Source: Daucus carota subsp. sativus | Lineage: Eukaryota > Streptophyta > Magnoliopsida > Apiales > Apiaceae | Reading direction: 5' to 3' | DNA length: 64,000 nt | Assembly: GCF_001625215.2 (NCBI RefSeq) | Contig: NC_030387.2 | Span: 7,282,501 to 7,346,500 of the forward strand | Part shown: positions 48,390 through 61,588 of the stretch, piece after piece | How positions within the stretch are numbered: position 1 is the first letter of the stretch | How the letters are laid out: every line of letters starts with the position of its first letter | Position numbers and translations under genes: made by a program | The notes under the pieces: model-generated | Told to the model about the DNA's origin: nothing | Database searches by the model: none | What the model saw: the letters and a program-made list of their open reading frames with translations, nothing else

Positions 48390-49150
48390 CCAAATCATGA
48401 ACTACTCAAATAGCAAAAATATGTGGGAAACCGTTGAATTATTGATGGAGGATAACGAGAAAGTTAGTAAAAACAGGATTGATAACCTCTCGATATGAAG
48501 TTTTTAATCTAAACATGATGAATTGATATCCTCAAGTTTTTGAAAATATAACAAACTTTTAAATAAATTTTTGGTTCAGGATAAAAGTACGTAGAGAGAT
48601 TCAAACTAGGAATTCATGTTGACATTGCCAAGCCACTATAAATAAAGCTATATCGATTAGGAGTATGATGACTTCAACAGGATGTCCCCTTGACAAGCTA
48701 TATGAAAAAATTAAAAATCTATAAAATTTAGCAAACACGAAGAAAATCATCTATTACTATAGATCAACTAATAGTAAGAACGCCGCATATATAAAATTAT
48801 AATTTTCATTGTTTTAGAATGTTTGACCTTGAAAACAAAAGCAGAAGAGGCTGTCATTGGTGGAGTAAGGATTATTAAAGTTGAGACTGCGACAATGACT
48901 CAGGATGTTGATAGGGATGACTACTGTATTTTGGAAGACTGCGACAATGACTCAGGATGTTGATAGGGATGACTACTGTATTTTGGAAGACCACGAAGAA
49001 ATATACTCTACATATCCATATAGTATATGGCTGCTATATCAAAGCATATGAAGTTTGAAAGAAACCTTGTGTATAAGAGAAACTGAACCAATAGTCACGA
49101 AACAAAAGTTCTTACTCTAGACCCAGTTCCAGAGTTTGGGATGTAATTTA
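48390..49150 (+). pseudogene. Possible copia-type gag relic
   Basis: The translation around 48390-48560 gives pieces such as NYSNSKNMWETVELLMEDNE and KVSKNRIDNL, interrupted by stops. These resemble the gag (UBN2-type) region of plant Ty1/copia retrotransposons. Downstream pieces do not confirm it, no LTRs were found, and no protease or reverse transcriptase motif is visible. Confidence 0.3.
48885..48989. repeat. 52-bp perfect tandem duplication
   Basis: The unit starting GACTGCGACAATGACTCAGG at 48885 is repeated immediately from 48937 with no differences seen. The identity indicates a recent event. Confidence 0.85.
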
Positions 49151-49319
49151 GTGGTACATGATTGGTAAGAACAAGATTTTCAGTTCTACATATTAAATAG
49201 TATTCTTTAAAACCTATATTGAAAGGTAAGTGAACAAATATTTGAAACAAATTTTTTTTCTTGCAATTGGACAATTATTCTGAAACCGTAGGAGTATATC
49301 ATACATATATTTGACCCAA

Positions 49320-49450
49320 AACATTTTATATAATACTGATATAAGTTCTCTTTTTGACAGCTAGATAGATTTTGATGATCTCTTAGCTTTTTCATCAATT
49401 TTAAATTTCCTTTTTGACAACTCGATAAACTTTGATGATTTATCAATTCA
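49320..49450. repeat. Degenerate tandem duplication
   Basis: Two related blocks, starting TTTTTGACAGCTAGATAGAT at about 49350 and TTTTTGACAACTCGATAAAC at about 49411, each lead into a TTCATCAAT segment. The period is about 60 bp. No gene. Confidence 0.5.
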
Positions 49451-49894
49451 TTCATCAATATTGAGATTATCGGATAAGAATATCCCTTTTCAAAAGAAAA
49501 AAAAGCTTATTATTGATTGAAATATCTAAAAAAAAATATTAGTTCATTCACAAATTGATGGACTAGATTGAAATAATTGATTATTTAGTTCATCACTTTG
49601 TCTGTAAATCATAATTAACTATACTTTCTAGCTGCCTTAACTATCTTTGATGCAAAGAATATTTATTGGATAAAATTAGACCGGCCTACAAAATAATATT
49701 TCTATATATAATAGAATAGATATAATAAATAAAATCATATAAATGTATAACTTTTGTTTTTGGAAAATTATGAAATTAGGACTGAAACAATATAAAAGCA
49801 TGAACCAAACGGTGTCGTTCGACTAATGTCAGAAGGAAGCAAGTAGTAGTAGGCAGAGCAGTTCTCCCAGCACTTGACCCCGTTGAGCAAGAAG

Positions 49895-52800
49895 ATGAAA
49901 GAGGAGAGATTAGTATGGTCGGGGAATATGAATTTGTATATGTGTATGTATATTTTGATGATAATTTTATGTTCAAACAACCTAGTTTCTGCTTCTATAC
50001 ACTACTATGACACCCAACCCTTTATTCCTCAGTCTGATGCCTTCTTCTTCCATGGAGGCAGTGAGGGACTCTATGCTTCTAAACCTCACCCAATTAACAC
50101 TAATGATAATAATAACAATCCCCACAGTGGTGATTCTTTTATCAGGTACCCTTTTCATTCTTTGTACTAATCTTTACTAATTTGCTATTTATTGGTTTTA
50201 GTTAGTTAATCTTGATTTGGGTTTTTGCTGACTATCTTGGTAGTGTTTAATTTTAGTTGATTATTAAGTTTTGTGTGATGGGTTGTGTTTATTTTGTTAA
50301 ATTAATCTTTAGTTACTCTAGGTTCCTGCATAAATTAAGTAAAGCTAGAGGCTTTTTCATTGGTATAGGGTTTACGATGTTTGTTAATTTTTGGGGACCT
50401 GTGAAATTTATAGATGTGTCAGTTTTTGTGGTTTATGTGCAGGTTTGAAACTGTGTCCTTCCAGAGGACAGCTGAATCTGCTGAGAAGCAGAACCCGATG
50501 CAAAGTAGGACTGGTTTAATCGAAGCAATTGTATTTGAGGTGAAAGATAGAGAAAGGATTGGAGGGGCTTTCTTGAATTCTAGTTCAATATGTTGCACCC
50601 CACAACTTTCCCAGGATGGGTCGTGCACTGTGGGTGAGATTATTATTCACAAACACTCGGATAACCCTGAGTGGCCACGGCGAATTCAGACGTTTTTTGA
50701 AGCAAACAAACAAGAAGCTAAAATGGGTACTGTATCGGTTGAAATAAATAGTACTGGGATGTACTATCTTTATTTTATGTTTTGTGATCCACAGCTGAAG
50801 GGGACAGTGATCAAAGGAAGAACAGTTTGGAGGAACCCACAAGGTTACTTGCCTGGGAAGATGGCACCTTTGATGACTTTTTATGGAATTGCATCTTTAG
50901 CATATCTGGTTCTTGGGCTAGTTTGGTTCTTAAGATTTGTCAAGTTCTGGAAGGATATAATACAGCTGCATTATCACATTACTATAGTGATTGCTCTTGG
51001 AATGTGCGAAACGGCTCTTTGGTATTTTGAGTATGCTAATCTTAATGCTACTGGAATTAGGCCAGTGGGCATTACATTGTGGGCAGTAACTATAACTGCT
51101 GTCAAGAAGACTCTTTCTCGCTTGCTTCTTTTGGTTGTCTCGATGGGCTATGGTGTTGTAAGGCCTACACTTGGTGGGGTAACCTCCAAAGTGCTAATTC
51201 TTGGTTTGATCTATTTTGTTGCCCTGGAGGCACTTGATCTTGTTCAGCACCTTGGGACTGTTAATGACTTTTCAAGTAGAAGTATGCAATATTTGGTGCT
51301 TCCTGTTGCTTTTTTGGATGCTTGGTTTATTTTGTGGATATTCTCATCATTGTCCAGGACATTAGAGAAACTCCAGGTAATCACTTTGTTCCATTAACCT
51401 CCTTTGCGTGCTACTAGATAATGATACAATTATACAATAGATTGAAGTCTTTTATAGGCCAATAATCTCTCCAAGTTAAAGAGTCTGCTCCCATAGCAGC
51501 TAAACACATGATTTTTTACTTTATCTTTTGATGATTTTATTTATTATATACAATTTGTGTTACACTGGCCAGCATGTATAATCTGCTTATTAAAATGTGA
51601 ATATTCTTTTTCTGAATTTAAGAACGAAATTGGAAAGCAGAATTAGATGTGTATTTATTAACAAAGCTGACTTCATCTAAGCAGTAAGCTTGTGAGCAGC
51701 TATCAGTATGGTTCTGGATGTTGTCCATTTAAAACATTTCATGTCTTCATATAGCACAATCTTTCTGTTACTGTAGTTATTGCAGGGCTACATGCTGGCT
51801 TGTGTTTTGTTTCCTGATAAACTTTTTACTCGTTTAGTATGGTTATTATTATATTATCATCTTGTGGTGTATAATCAAGTTAATTATCAAATCGCTCACT
51901 TGCTTTGCTCTAATATATAAGTGGTCCACTGTTTATATTTTGGTCTCTATTGAAGCACCCATCTCAAAAAATTTACACTGGGCTAAGTTTTACAAATGTT
52001 AGACTTTAGAATAAACATTTTCTGTTACATTATATTATGTGGACTTGAGAGGGAGATGTGAACTTGTACACGTGACATTGTACAATCAATTAACAAATTA
52101 AAAGCTAACAAACAAACAAACATAAATACATATACATATAAACCCGGCATTTCAATCTTATGCAAACAAAAAATGAATAATATCTCACACAAAATAAAAC
52201 AGTTATCCTGTTTGATTAACAATCAAAGTTCACTATGCTTGAGGAAGGGGTGTTAAAAGGTACAATTTTTGCAATAAAATAAAACTATGATGGTGAGACT
52301 CTGAAAGGAAATTCATAGCCCTGACATGCTACTCATAGGTAATCAATTAACTTGTCGGGATTGTACATCTGCTCTTAATTGACGAAATTAGTAGAAAAAG
52401 GGTATAAATCGATTGAAAAAGGGAACAGGTACGATTGTATGAAGAACCCTAAAACTCGATGAAATGAACATATATATGAGACTGAGTTGGAATGTGTACT
52501 CAGCAAAATTCATTATTTCGCAAATCAGCTTTTTCAGTTTATAACTTTTATAAAACCTAACGGAGTGCAATCTCGTTTAAAATGATTGTTACAATAGAGA
52601 CTGAAAATAATCAGTGACCCGCTAGATATATTGGAGCGAAAGAAATGAGCTACTAGTTAATTAACCCGTGTATAATCTAAGGGTTGATGTACATAAAGAG
52701 TTAGCTAGAGACATGAGATGGTAAAAGTAATGTCAGTACATAAATAAAGGGATTAAATAACTGGAGATAACCTATGAGCTGGTAGAAGCTTGAATGATCC

Positions 52801-55483
52801 TTTGAATTTTTTTTTAATTAAGACAGTTAAACCTCTATAAATGAATTGCCTTGATACTGGAGAATTTTCTTCATTATAAAGATTATCATGTTATTTACGT
52901 TAAAAATACACTGTATCTATGTTGGGGTTAAGAAATAATTAAATTGACCGAGAATCTTACTTTATCAAATTTAATTTATCAAGTTTGTACTGTGTTCACC
53001 AATTAATATGAATCAACCCTTTACTCAGACTGTGGTATGCTACATATGCCATCCTAGTGTTAGACTTGGATTTTTGAAACTTGAGTAGACAAGGATACTG
53101 CTCTATTTCGGGACAAGGGACACCTGCATTATTTATTAGTAAACAAGTATATTTGATGTATGACAGATTTGGAAAAGATTGAATTACGAGATAAAAATCC
53201 ACTATCCTAAGGATTCTCCACCACAGCAAGGAGAATAAATTATGGATCGAATTCCAATAATAGACTCATTCATTATTGATTTGAAAACTACTTTATCAAA
53301 TCCAACTCTAAGATAATGTGGGAATAAAATCACTTTATAGGAATAAGTAACTGTAATTATATAACCTAATGGACCAGGACTTGTAAATCATCGGGCTTAT
53401 AAAATTAAACTGCTACGTATCTGTTGAGCTACTAGCCCCGCATCTAAAACATATAAAAACATATGCTAAAGCTAAATTCCATGCATCGAATATGGTTTAA
53501 CTTTCTACTCAAATAAAAAGTGTTTCGTTTGTTTTACTTTTGTTCCTCGTCAGTATTCGATAAGATTTTGTAGCAAAAATTCACAAAAAACTCAAATGAA
53601 ACATGATATTGTACATGGCTTCTCAAATTACTAAGTTAGGCATCTTCTCTCTTTCTTTTCTTTTTTCCTTTCATTTTCCCTTCCTTTTTCTTTGTACATA
53701 CGATGTCAAATTCATCTGTGGTATTTCAATTGCAATGTGGAAAGTATCAACATTTTAGTTAGAGTATCTGAAATAAATTAGTGTCCTGCTCGACCCAAGT
53801 ATGGCCCCAAATTTTGAGGAGTCGGGAGTAACTTAGCCCCTCTTGTGAAGAAAAGTAGGATCTTAACTTGTTTAAGATAGAACCAGAAATCTGAATAGGA
53901 AGGACAGGAATGAATAGTTCCATCTATTTGTTATTAACAGCAAGTAAGATAATAAAACCAAAAACATAAATAAGCTGCCAAAAGTATTTACAATCAGCCC
54001 TCTGAACATTAATATTAAATACTATTTCAATTTCTAGTTCCTTGGTTAACATTATGATGTGCTCCTTTTGCATTTTGTACTATACGCATGTCCTTTGTTC
54101 TGTGTTTTTGAAGAGTTTTTATAAACCAGCATTTAGGACTCCCATCAACAATCTTATTTTGTTTTCAGAGCACTAGTAAGAATGAATATAAAAATGATGT
54201 TTCCCATGCCTTACTTAGCCCAATATAATAAAGCTATGATTTTATACTCATTTTTATCAATAACTCACTTGGTCACTAGTGTACATTACATTATGCACTC
54301 AAAAGACTTCTATACTCTTTTCTAATTTTGTGCCCTTTCTATTTGAGTACAGATTCGTAGAAGCATGGCTAAACTCGAGCTTTATCGAAAATTTACTAAT
54401 TACCTTGCAGTTTTTGTGCTTCTATCTATTGCTTGGATAGGCTATGAGGTATGTCAATATCTTTCCCTGTTCTCACGATATTCAACACTGCAACACATTA
54501 TGTTCTACCTTGTGGCAACTAAAATGTCATGTTATGGTGTGTGTATATTCATCCTCTGAGCACTCTGAATGTTTACATATACATTTGATCTTTGTCTCTG
54601 TTTGTACTGATTCTGTTCATTTGTGCTATTATGGTTCCTTTTGCCCAGCTATACTTCAATGCTAGTGACAAATATAATGAGCTATGGCAGTATGCCTGGA
54701 TTATTCCAAGTATTTGGACTCTACTTGCCTTCTCTCTCTTGGTTGTGATATGCATCCTATGGGCTCCTTCACGCAACCCAACAAGGTATGTCTCATAATT
54801 AGACACCATTCACTTCATGTGGTTGATTTGGTAGTTTAGAAGGGTTTGTGAAGCACAGAAACTCTTGGGAATTACGGACCTTGAAGACACCATAAATAAT
54901 ATAAATCTAATCTTGGGCATTTCAAATTTCTATAGTATTGAAGGCTATCAAGTTGGTTACAATGTCTTGTAGATGTACTTCAGTTCTAATCTGCAGATTT
55001 CCTTATCGAGTAGGTGCACCCCTGGAGTGGCTTTACTGACATGGTGGGCACTCCATACATTGGGTGTAGCCGCTCCTTTTCTTTAGAAGCCAATTTCTTT
55101 TCTTTTATTTGTACTTAAATCTTCATTTTAAAAGACATAGCCCTCATTTCAGCCGAGAACCATACTAAAATTCATACTCATTTTTAGTACACAGTGCAAC
55201 TGTCTTCATCCTTTTGTTGCTGTATATTGAAACTTTAATTTTGCATTTAATCACAAGTGCAATTTACTACTAGTAGCTTCTAATATTTGATCCATGACTG
55301 ATCTTTAGATACGCGTACTCGGAGGAGACGGGTGATGACTTTGATGAGGAAGCAATATCGCTCACTAGTGGTGTAAAGGTGACTGGAGAAATGACAAGCA
55401 AACTTGAAAGAAAGGATCTGAAGGGATCTTCCTCGACGGATCATGTAATGGCACTTGACGTTGAGGAGGATAAACAAGAATAG
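49895..55483 (+). CDS. GOST-type seven-transmembrane protein (TMEM87-like)
   Basis: Membrane protein of the GOST/Lung-7TM family, closest in style to the plant At1g10980/At1g72480 and animal TMEM87 branch, thought to act in the Golgi and endosomes. Five exons (49895-50145, 50443-51376, 54353-54448, 54649-54785, 55309-55483) give 530 aa with all phases joined. A signal peptide (MYILMIILCSNNLVSAS) leads into a lumenal beta-rich GOLD-like domain with cysteines (SSICCTPQLS, GSCTVGE, YLYFMFCDP). Seven hydrophobic segments follow from about residue 220, including MTFYGIASLAYLVLGLVWF, ITIVIALGMCETALWYFEYA and IIPSIWTLLAFSLLVVICIL. The tail is cytosolic and acidic. The intron at 51377-54352 is nearly 3 kb, and no gene is visible in it. 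The ATG at 49895 is the first in frame after upstream non-ATG codons. Confidence 0.92.
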
Positions 55484-56130
55484 ATAATCACTTCTGCCTA
55501 TTGAATGGTTAGATGTCACTTGAAGCTTGTTACTCATTTGGAGATTTTTTATTCCTTTGTGCTTCTATATGTACTGTGATTTGTATATAGATAGGGAGTT
55601 GATATCTCCGGCTCCCATTTCCATGAGAAGTGATGCAGTGTTAAACCTGGGATTTACACTACACACTTGTGGTGGATCGGTGCTAGAAGGATATTAGTTA
55701 AAGACTTAAAGGGGTGATTGAGTGTGTGGGTTTGGAGTTTTCATGATTTATTGGTATGTGAATCATGTGGCAACATCCCATTAAAAAGTTGTAGTTCTTG
55801 ATAGGGAATGGAGCTTCACATAGTATTTGACTTATATATGGTAATGACTACATGCATTTCATGAAATTTTAGAAATCTTGTGTTTTGGGTTTGTAATTTA
55901 GAAGTGAAACTTAATAACACTTCCAGAGTTCCGGACTCCAGTGATGATTCCTTCAATTATATTGTTCAACAGAGGGATAGATACTACAGAAAAAGAAGAT
56001 TTGTGAACTATAATCACTCTTCCCGTCTAATGACTCGGCAAAACATCTACCAAGAAAAAGAAGGGTTGTGAAGTGTGAACTATCTTGATCCAATAATAGA
56101 GGATTTCTAGCATGTTGCATTTACTTGTGT
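55484..56130. other. 3' flank of the GOST gene
   Basis: Probable 3' UTR followed by sequence without a recognisable gene. The 63-codon frame at 55880-56071 has no family features. Confidence 0.4.
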
Positions 56131-56138
56131 GTTGCAGT

Positions 56139-56510
56139 AAGGGATGGCAAAAAAAACCGATCCGAATGGATATCCGACCGTTTCGATCCGAATGGATTTT
56201 ACCGAACCCGATATTTTGGATTTGGATTTGGATTTAGAAATTGTTAAATACGGTTCAAGATTTTATTAATGTGTAATAATTTATTATTAAAGTAGTTTAG
56301 TTTGAAATATAATGAAATTTAAGGGCGAAAAAATCAAAAATAATATTTTTACAATACTATATAAATTTCGAGATTCAAGTTTTGGATAAACCCGAACAAA
56401 CCTGATCCGAAACCCGTGGATTTGGATTTGGATTTGATATGTGAAACCCGATTGGATTTGGATTTGGATATCTCATATATCCGAACCGATCCAACCCGAT
56501 GCCATCCCTA
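56139..56510. mobile_element. hAT-like MITE rich in GGATTTGGAT repeats
   Basis: Terminal inverted repeats are TAAGGGATGGCA on the left and TGCCATCCCTA on the right. GTTGCAG flanks both sides (56131-56137 and 56511-56517), consistent with a decayed 8 bp hAT target duplication. The interior has many GGATTTGGATTT and CCGATCCGAA units and no gene. Confidence 0.7.
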
Positions 56511-57062
56511 GTTGCAGACTTGCGGTGCATGGGTCCTAAATATTTAAGATCCATATTTCATTTTTCATAAACAGATCATGACTGATTATTTTCATTTTAA
56601 TTTTAATAGTTAAATATTCATTTCTAACCTTCTTCACCTTGTTTCTACATTTTTAACTTTATCCTTGTTGCTAATAGATTATGAAAACAAATTGAGATTC
56701 TCAATATAGAGAAATGTTTTGTAGTGATTTTCAGACCTAAACATAACACGACGATGTGGTGTTTTAATTCAAAAATCAAAATGCTATTTACCGTTAGTAA
56801 GTGATATTTCGGGTCATTTGTCACAAATCTAATATTTTGAATATTACTTATGAAATTTGTGGTACACGTGGCTTTTATTCTGTTGTTTAATGGGATATGT
56901 AGGAATTTTCATATTTAAGCTGCGACTGTGGTATATTTAGAACAATGTTACGCGTAACTTTGAAGATTATTTTTACACATGGCTACAAAAGCTCTTAGCA
57001 ACCGTGATCGTGAAAGATGTGCAGAAATTGCCACTGTCTATAAGACAATTTGGAAAGCTCGG

Positions 57063-57145
57063 AATCCCTAGTTTGGAACTAAAAACACTCTCAGGTGTCG
57101 GAAAGTTGCACAAAATTTTCAAATTTTAGTTCCAAACTAGGGATT
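57063..57145. repeat. Perfect 22-bp inverted repeat (hairpin), 39-bp loop
   Basis: The arm at 57063-57084 (AATCCCTAGTTTGGAACTAA, then AA) pairs perfectly with the arm at 57124-57145. It is about 380 bp upstream of the sorting-receptor start codon. It may be a decayed foldback transposon, a recent inversion-duplication, or a small-RNA hairpin. Confidence 0.8.
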
Positions 57146-57454
57146 AAAATCGATTCGTGTTAAATCATATACTAAATTAAACTCTTTTCATATTAATTAT
57201 TATTAAAGTAAATGCAAGCTCCCACTCAAAATTGATTTTAGAACTTAGAACTTAATTTTTAATCAGACGAATTCGATTGGATTGGAGATGGATTATTCAA
57301 ATTGCCGCCCTGATTTTTGAAGTTATACTGTTCTATCTTTAGCTAACAGTTTGTAATATAACAACTGGGACATGGTAGGAAGCAAACAGAAAGAGACAAG
57401 AAAAATTGGCAATAACAAAGACTCAAACTTGTAATTTTGTCTTGCTTCATCAGC

Positions 57455-57460
57455 TATAAA
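57455..57460 (+). promoter_or_regulatory. TATA box of the sorting-receptor gene
   Basis: TATAAA, in the context CAGCTATAAAAACTG, lies 67 bp upstream of the ATG at 57522. The spacing suits a short 5' UTR and suggests the promoter is kept even though the gene is truncated. Confidence 0.55.
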
Positions 57461-57521
57461 AACTGCCCTGTCTTGTCCAATTACTTGACAGACATTCTAG
57501 ATCCAAGAATAGGAATAGAAG

Positions 57522-59652
57522 ATGTGGGAAAAGCTAGGAGTTTTAGCATGTTTTGTTATTTGGTCTGCAATGCATGTGTGTTGCATGGGTAGTTTTGTGG
57601 TGGAGAGCAACAGCTTAGAACTGACTTCACCAGACAACTTAAGAGATACTTATGAGTGTGCAATTGGAAACTTTGGTGTCCCTGCTTCTGGAGGAGGATC
57701 ACTTGTTGGTGCTGTCATTTTCCCTCCAGCAAATCAAAAGGCTTGCAAGAGCTTCGACCATATTATCTCTTTCAAATCTGAGTCTGCTGCTGGTCTTCCT
57801 GTCTTTCTTCTTGCTGATCGCGGGGGTAAATAATTCAACTCTATTCTAGCTTGTGCACCTCAATTCTTAATGTCTAAATACTTAGATATACGACTCACTT
57901 CTAGCGGATGGGATCATGGCCCCCTGCACGCACATAAGAAATTTAGGCTTCATGTCTTTCCACTATAAAAAACAGCTGATATTTGCTGTAACAATCATGC
58001 TTGGCAGGACCAGACACTAACTATAATAGCTTGTCTTGAACTTGACTGGTGTTGTAATAGTGATATATTTTGTACAACAGAAAACTGATCAGTAATAAAG
58101 GCGCTGAGCAAAATTCCGTCTTTATTTACATTTTTATTAATGAATATTCCAGATTGTTACCTCAGCCTGAAGGCCTGGAATGCACAGAATGCTGGAGCAG
58201 CAGCTATTCTTGTTGCAGATGATATAGTCGAACCTTTAATCCTCATGGCATCCCCTGAGGAAGAAAGTTCAGATGCAGATTATTTGCAGAACATCACTAT
58301 TCCATCAGCATTAATTAGCAAATATTTAGGAGATAGCATCAAGGAAGCTCTATCTGAGGGAGGCGTTGTTACCATAAATCTCAGTTGGAAGGAAGCTATG
58401 ACACATCCAGATGAGCGTGTCGAGTATGAGTTCTGGATGAATAGCAATTATGAGTGCGGCAAGTGTGAAAGCCAGATAAAGTTTGTGAAGAAGTTCAAGA
58501 AAGTGGCCCAGAAACTTGAACGAAAAGGGTACACCAAGTTCACACCACACTACATGACCTGGTATTGCCCAGCAGCATTTGTTTTGAGCACACAGTGCAA
58601 GTCTCAGTGCATCAATCATGGGAGGTACTGTGCTCCAGATCCAGATCAGGACTTCTATAAAGGATATGAGGGCAAAGATGTGATTGTTCAAAATTTACTC
58701 CAGGCTTGTGTTTACAAAGTGGCTAATGAAAGCGGAAGATCGTGGCTTTGGTGGGACTATGTGGCAGAATTTGCTTTCCGCTGCCCAATGAAAGATAAGA
58801 AGTACACAAAAGAATGCGCAGATCAAGTTATGCACTCACTTGGTTAGTCCCTGATTCATCATCTTAAAATAATTTTGGTATTTGCTGCATCTGTAAGGCT
58901 AATATGCTGTTACCAAAATTCTCTTCTTTGTAGCCATAGTAAAATCACTGGCTTCTGCAAACCTTTTCCAGTTGCTCTTACTGCTGCTAGTCACTTTTCA
59001 ATCACATGTACTCATATATAATCACTAAATGCTTCCTCTATAACATAGATATATAGTACCACTACTATACAGATTCTTATTTTTGGGTGTAGATATCTTA
59101 GTAACGAGTTAGATATACAGTAGTATACAGATTCTTGATTCTTATGGATTCGGGTGTAGTTAAACGAATAATGTGTTTATAGTCTTTATACGATCATGAT
59201 AGATCTGTTTAACATATCTAGGCATGGATGTAAAGCAAATAGACAAGTGTATTGGAGATCCTACAGCTGACATGGACAACCCCATTCTAAAGGCTGAACA
59301 AGCAGCACAGGTTTGTCTAGTATGAAAGATATACCCCCTCCCCCCTTTTGTAATGCCATTAGGAAACTGACAGTGCTCTGCAATACTCGCACCAGACTGG
59401 AAATGGCTCCCGTGGTAGCATAACAAGCGTGCCAACTCTTGTGATAAACAACAAGCAGTACCGAGGTATATATAGAGTTAGAGCATACATTGTCATCTGT
59501 TAGAAATAAGTTTGTGAAGCTAATAGTCTCGTGTCACAGGCACGCTGGACAAAGGAGCGGTACTGGGAACCATTTGTTCATATTTCAATGAGTCCAGGAA
59601 ACAAAGCGCTTGTTTAGCTCAAGGTGATCCGCTAAATTCTGTCTACTTCTGA
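57522..59652 (+). CDS. Vacuolar sorting receptor, C-terminally truncated
   Basis: Plant vacuolar sorting receptors (VSR/BP80) bind sorting signals of vacuolar cargo in the Golgi/TGN. They are normally about 620 aa: signal peptide, PA domain, central domain, three EGF-like repeats, one transmembrane helix and a YMPL tail. Five exons are clear here: 57522-57825, 58153-58842, 59222-59310, 59396-59465, 59540-59623. They encode a signal peptide ([17 protein letters not shown]), the PA domain ([20 protein letters not shown]), the conserved [51 protein letters not shown], and [20 protein letters not shown]. After CLAQ the EGF, membrane and tail exons are missing. Reading through the donor stops at 59650-59652 (421 aa). 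Splicing to the AG at 59750 also meets a stop after three codons. The product would be a soluble lumenal fragment, or the locus is a recent pseudogene; the remaining frame is intact. Confidence 0.85.
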
Positions 59653-60310
59653 TATCTCACGTTCACAAAACACTGAAGAAATCAGCTAAACCTCTGCACT
59701 AACAATTTATTCGTCACATCATAAACCTTGTTTTAATATGGCACTTTCAGGATACCTATAAAAGGTTGCAAGCTTCATTAGGCCACCAGAATTCAGGGTT
59801 TACAATACTAAAAGGCCAACAGAGGTGACAGTGCATCATTGCCGATTTTTTATCTACTTTGAGTTGTCTGATCAGCTTCTTCAGAATTCAATATACATTA
59901 CTTTATAGACACCGTTCTACACTAAATAATGGTTTGGTTCCTCTTTACATATTGGATATGCATGTACATGTTTTGTGCTAAAAATGGATGATCAATAGTT
60001 ATATAGCTTGCTGTTACAGGAGAATTTGTTTATCTACAAATAGCCCAGTCCCCATTACCAGGACCTTCAGTACATAAGATTAACAAGATGAAGAGAGAGA
60101 CAAGCTCCTTCAAAAAGGTAAGGGTACGTCTCTGGGTATCCTCAGGGCAGGACCCTAGAAAACATGGTCTAGGATAGGCTTATCGATAAGTAAGAGGGTG
60201 TGATGCAGGGAGAGGCGCGCTTATCATCGATTAATCTCTATTCAGTACCTTTATTGATTAAAATTGATTTGTGTTTTTTATAATAACATGCAAATATATT
60301 TAATATAGTA
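59653..60310 (+). other. Unassigned exon-like sequence after the truncated receptor
   Basis: Plausible splice borders enclose about 59751-59824 and about 60020-60117 (EFVYLQIAQSPLPGPSVHKI). I do not recognise these pieces and they do not match receptor EGF repeats. They may belong to another captured or broken gene. Confidence 0.25.
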
Positions 60311-60628
60311 CTCCCTCCGTCCCTATTTATCTGTCCACTTTGAAAGTAAAAACTTGTCCCTATTTATCTGTCCATTTATATAACCAAAGCAAAAATTTTC
60401 ATTTAATAACCTGAAAGAGTCTTTGACTTTGTTCTTCTAGCTATAAATATCATGACTATTATTCACTAATTCATCAAATTTGTATTGGATAATGGAGTAA
60501 TCCCACTAGTATTTTCCTACAATTAAGGCATTAAATAAGTGTATTGATGAAAGTTTCTTATCAAACTTAAATTTTCTTAATATGCGTGAAAATGTTAAAA
60601 GTTGACAGATAAATAAGGACGGACGAAG
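60311..60628. mobile_element. Stowaway MITE with TA target duplication
   Basis: A 318 bp element between TA dinucleotides (60309-60310 and 60629-60630). The left TIR is CTCCCTCCGTCCCTATTTAT and the right TIR on the other strand reads CTTCGTCCGTCCTTATTTAT. These are the classic Tc1/mariner Stowaway termini. No coding capacity. Confidence 0.88.
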
Positions 60629-61211
60629 TATATTTTACAATATAAAAATTAAATATCTTAAAGAAATATAAAATTAACGTTAATTCAAGCCAAATAAATA
60701 TAAAGAGTGACATTATACTACCTAACATAGAGTTACAAATGAATAGAGTCGAGTTTTCTCCGAGTCGAGTCTAACATTTTTATGAAATGAGCCAATTCGA
60801 CAAACAAAAAGTGATGTTCAAGATCAATTGTTAATAACCGAGCTAAACATGAGTTTGCTCATGAAAAATTTAAGACGAGCTAAACTCAAACTGAGTTCAA
60901 ATAGATTCGAGTTTTCCACAAACAATTTATATATAATTTTAACTCAAACCATCATCATTCGTAAAATGTAATTTGTATTACAAATTTTATCCAGTTCGAA
61001 CAGAGTTGATTTGTCCTTAAACAAATAGTATACAATTTTAACTCAAACCAATCACTATTCATAAAATATAATTTATCTTATAAATTACGTTGAGATCAGT
61101 ATCACTCTCATAGTAATCATCCACACATACCTACACTATTCACCAACAATTCTCATATGTTTCCGACCGACTTTCGCTCGACTCACAAACAAATATGCAC
61201 ACTTGTCTACT
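60629..61211. other. Intergenic, AT-rich
   Basis: An approximate direct repeat (TATAATTTTAACTCAAACCA) occurs at about 60931 and 61030. No gene. Confidence 0.35.
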
Positions 61212-61250
61212 TCTATATATTAAAAGAGGACCAAGGGCGAAAAGAGCATA
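61212..61250 (+). mobile_element. Helitron-like 5' terminus
   Basis: TCTATATATTAAAAGAGGAC followed by CAAGGGC is very close to the usual 5' end of plant Helitrons (TCTATATATTAAAA...). The base before it is T and not the expected A. The 3' end would lie beyond the window, so the element cannot be closed. Confidence 0.45.
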
Positions 61251-61588
61251 GAAAATACATGTGAAAGGACATACATACCCTCGATTTTACACACAATTTC
61301 TATGATACCATCGTCTCTTCATTTTCTCCTTGATTTGTAGCAGCAGTTTCTCCATGTATGTATTTTCTACCGGCTCTTTCATTTAGCACAGTTCTCTCTT
61401 TGCCTCCGATTTGTTTGGTGCCGGGTTGCCTCTCCTCCGCTGGGTTTTTCTCTTGGTTTGGGTTTTAGAGAAAGGGTTTCATTATATTAATTGGGTTTAG
61501 GAGGCACACCTTCACAATGGATGGTTCCTCGGAAAAATGTGGCGGGCATATTTTTTTACAGTGACACTCAATATTTTTCAAATTGTAG

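Noticed and set aside
51377..54352. Possible gene inside the large GOST intron
   Set aside because: Only short frames without domains were seen; the flanking exons join in phase without it.
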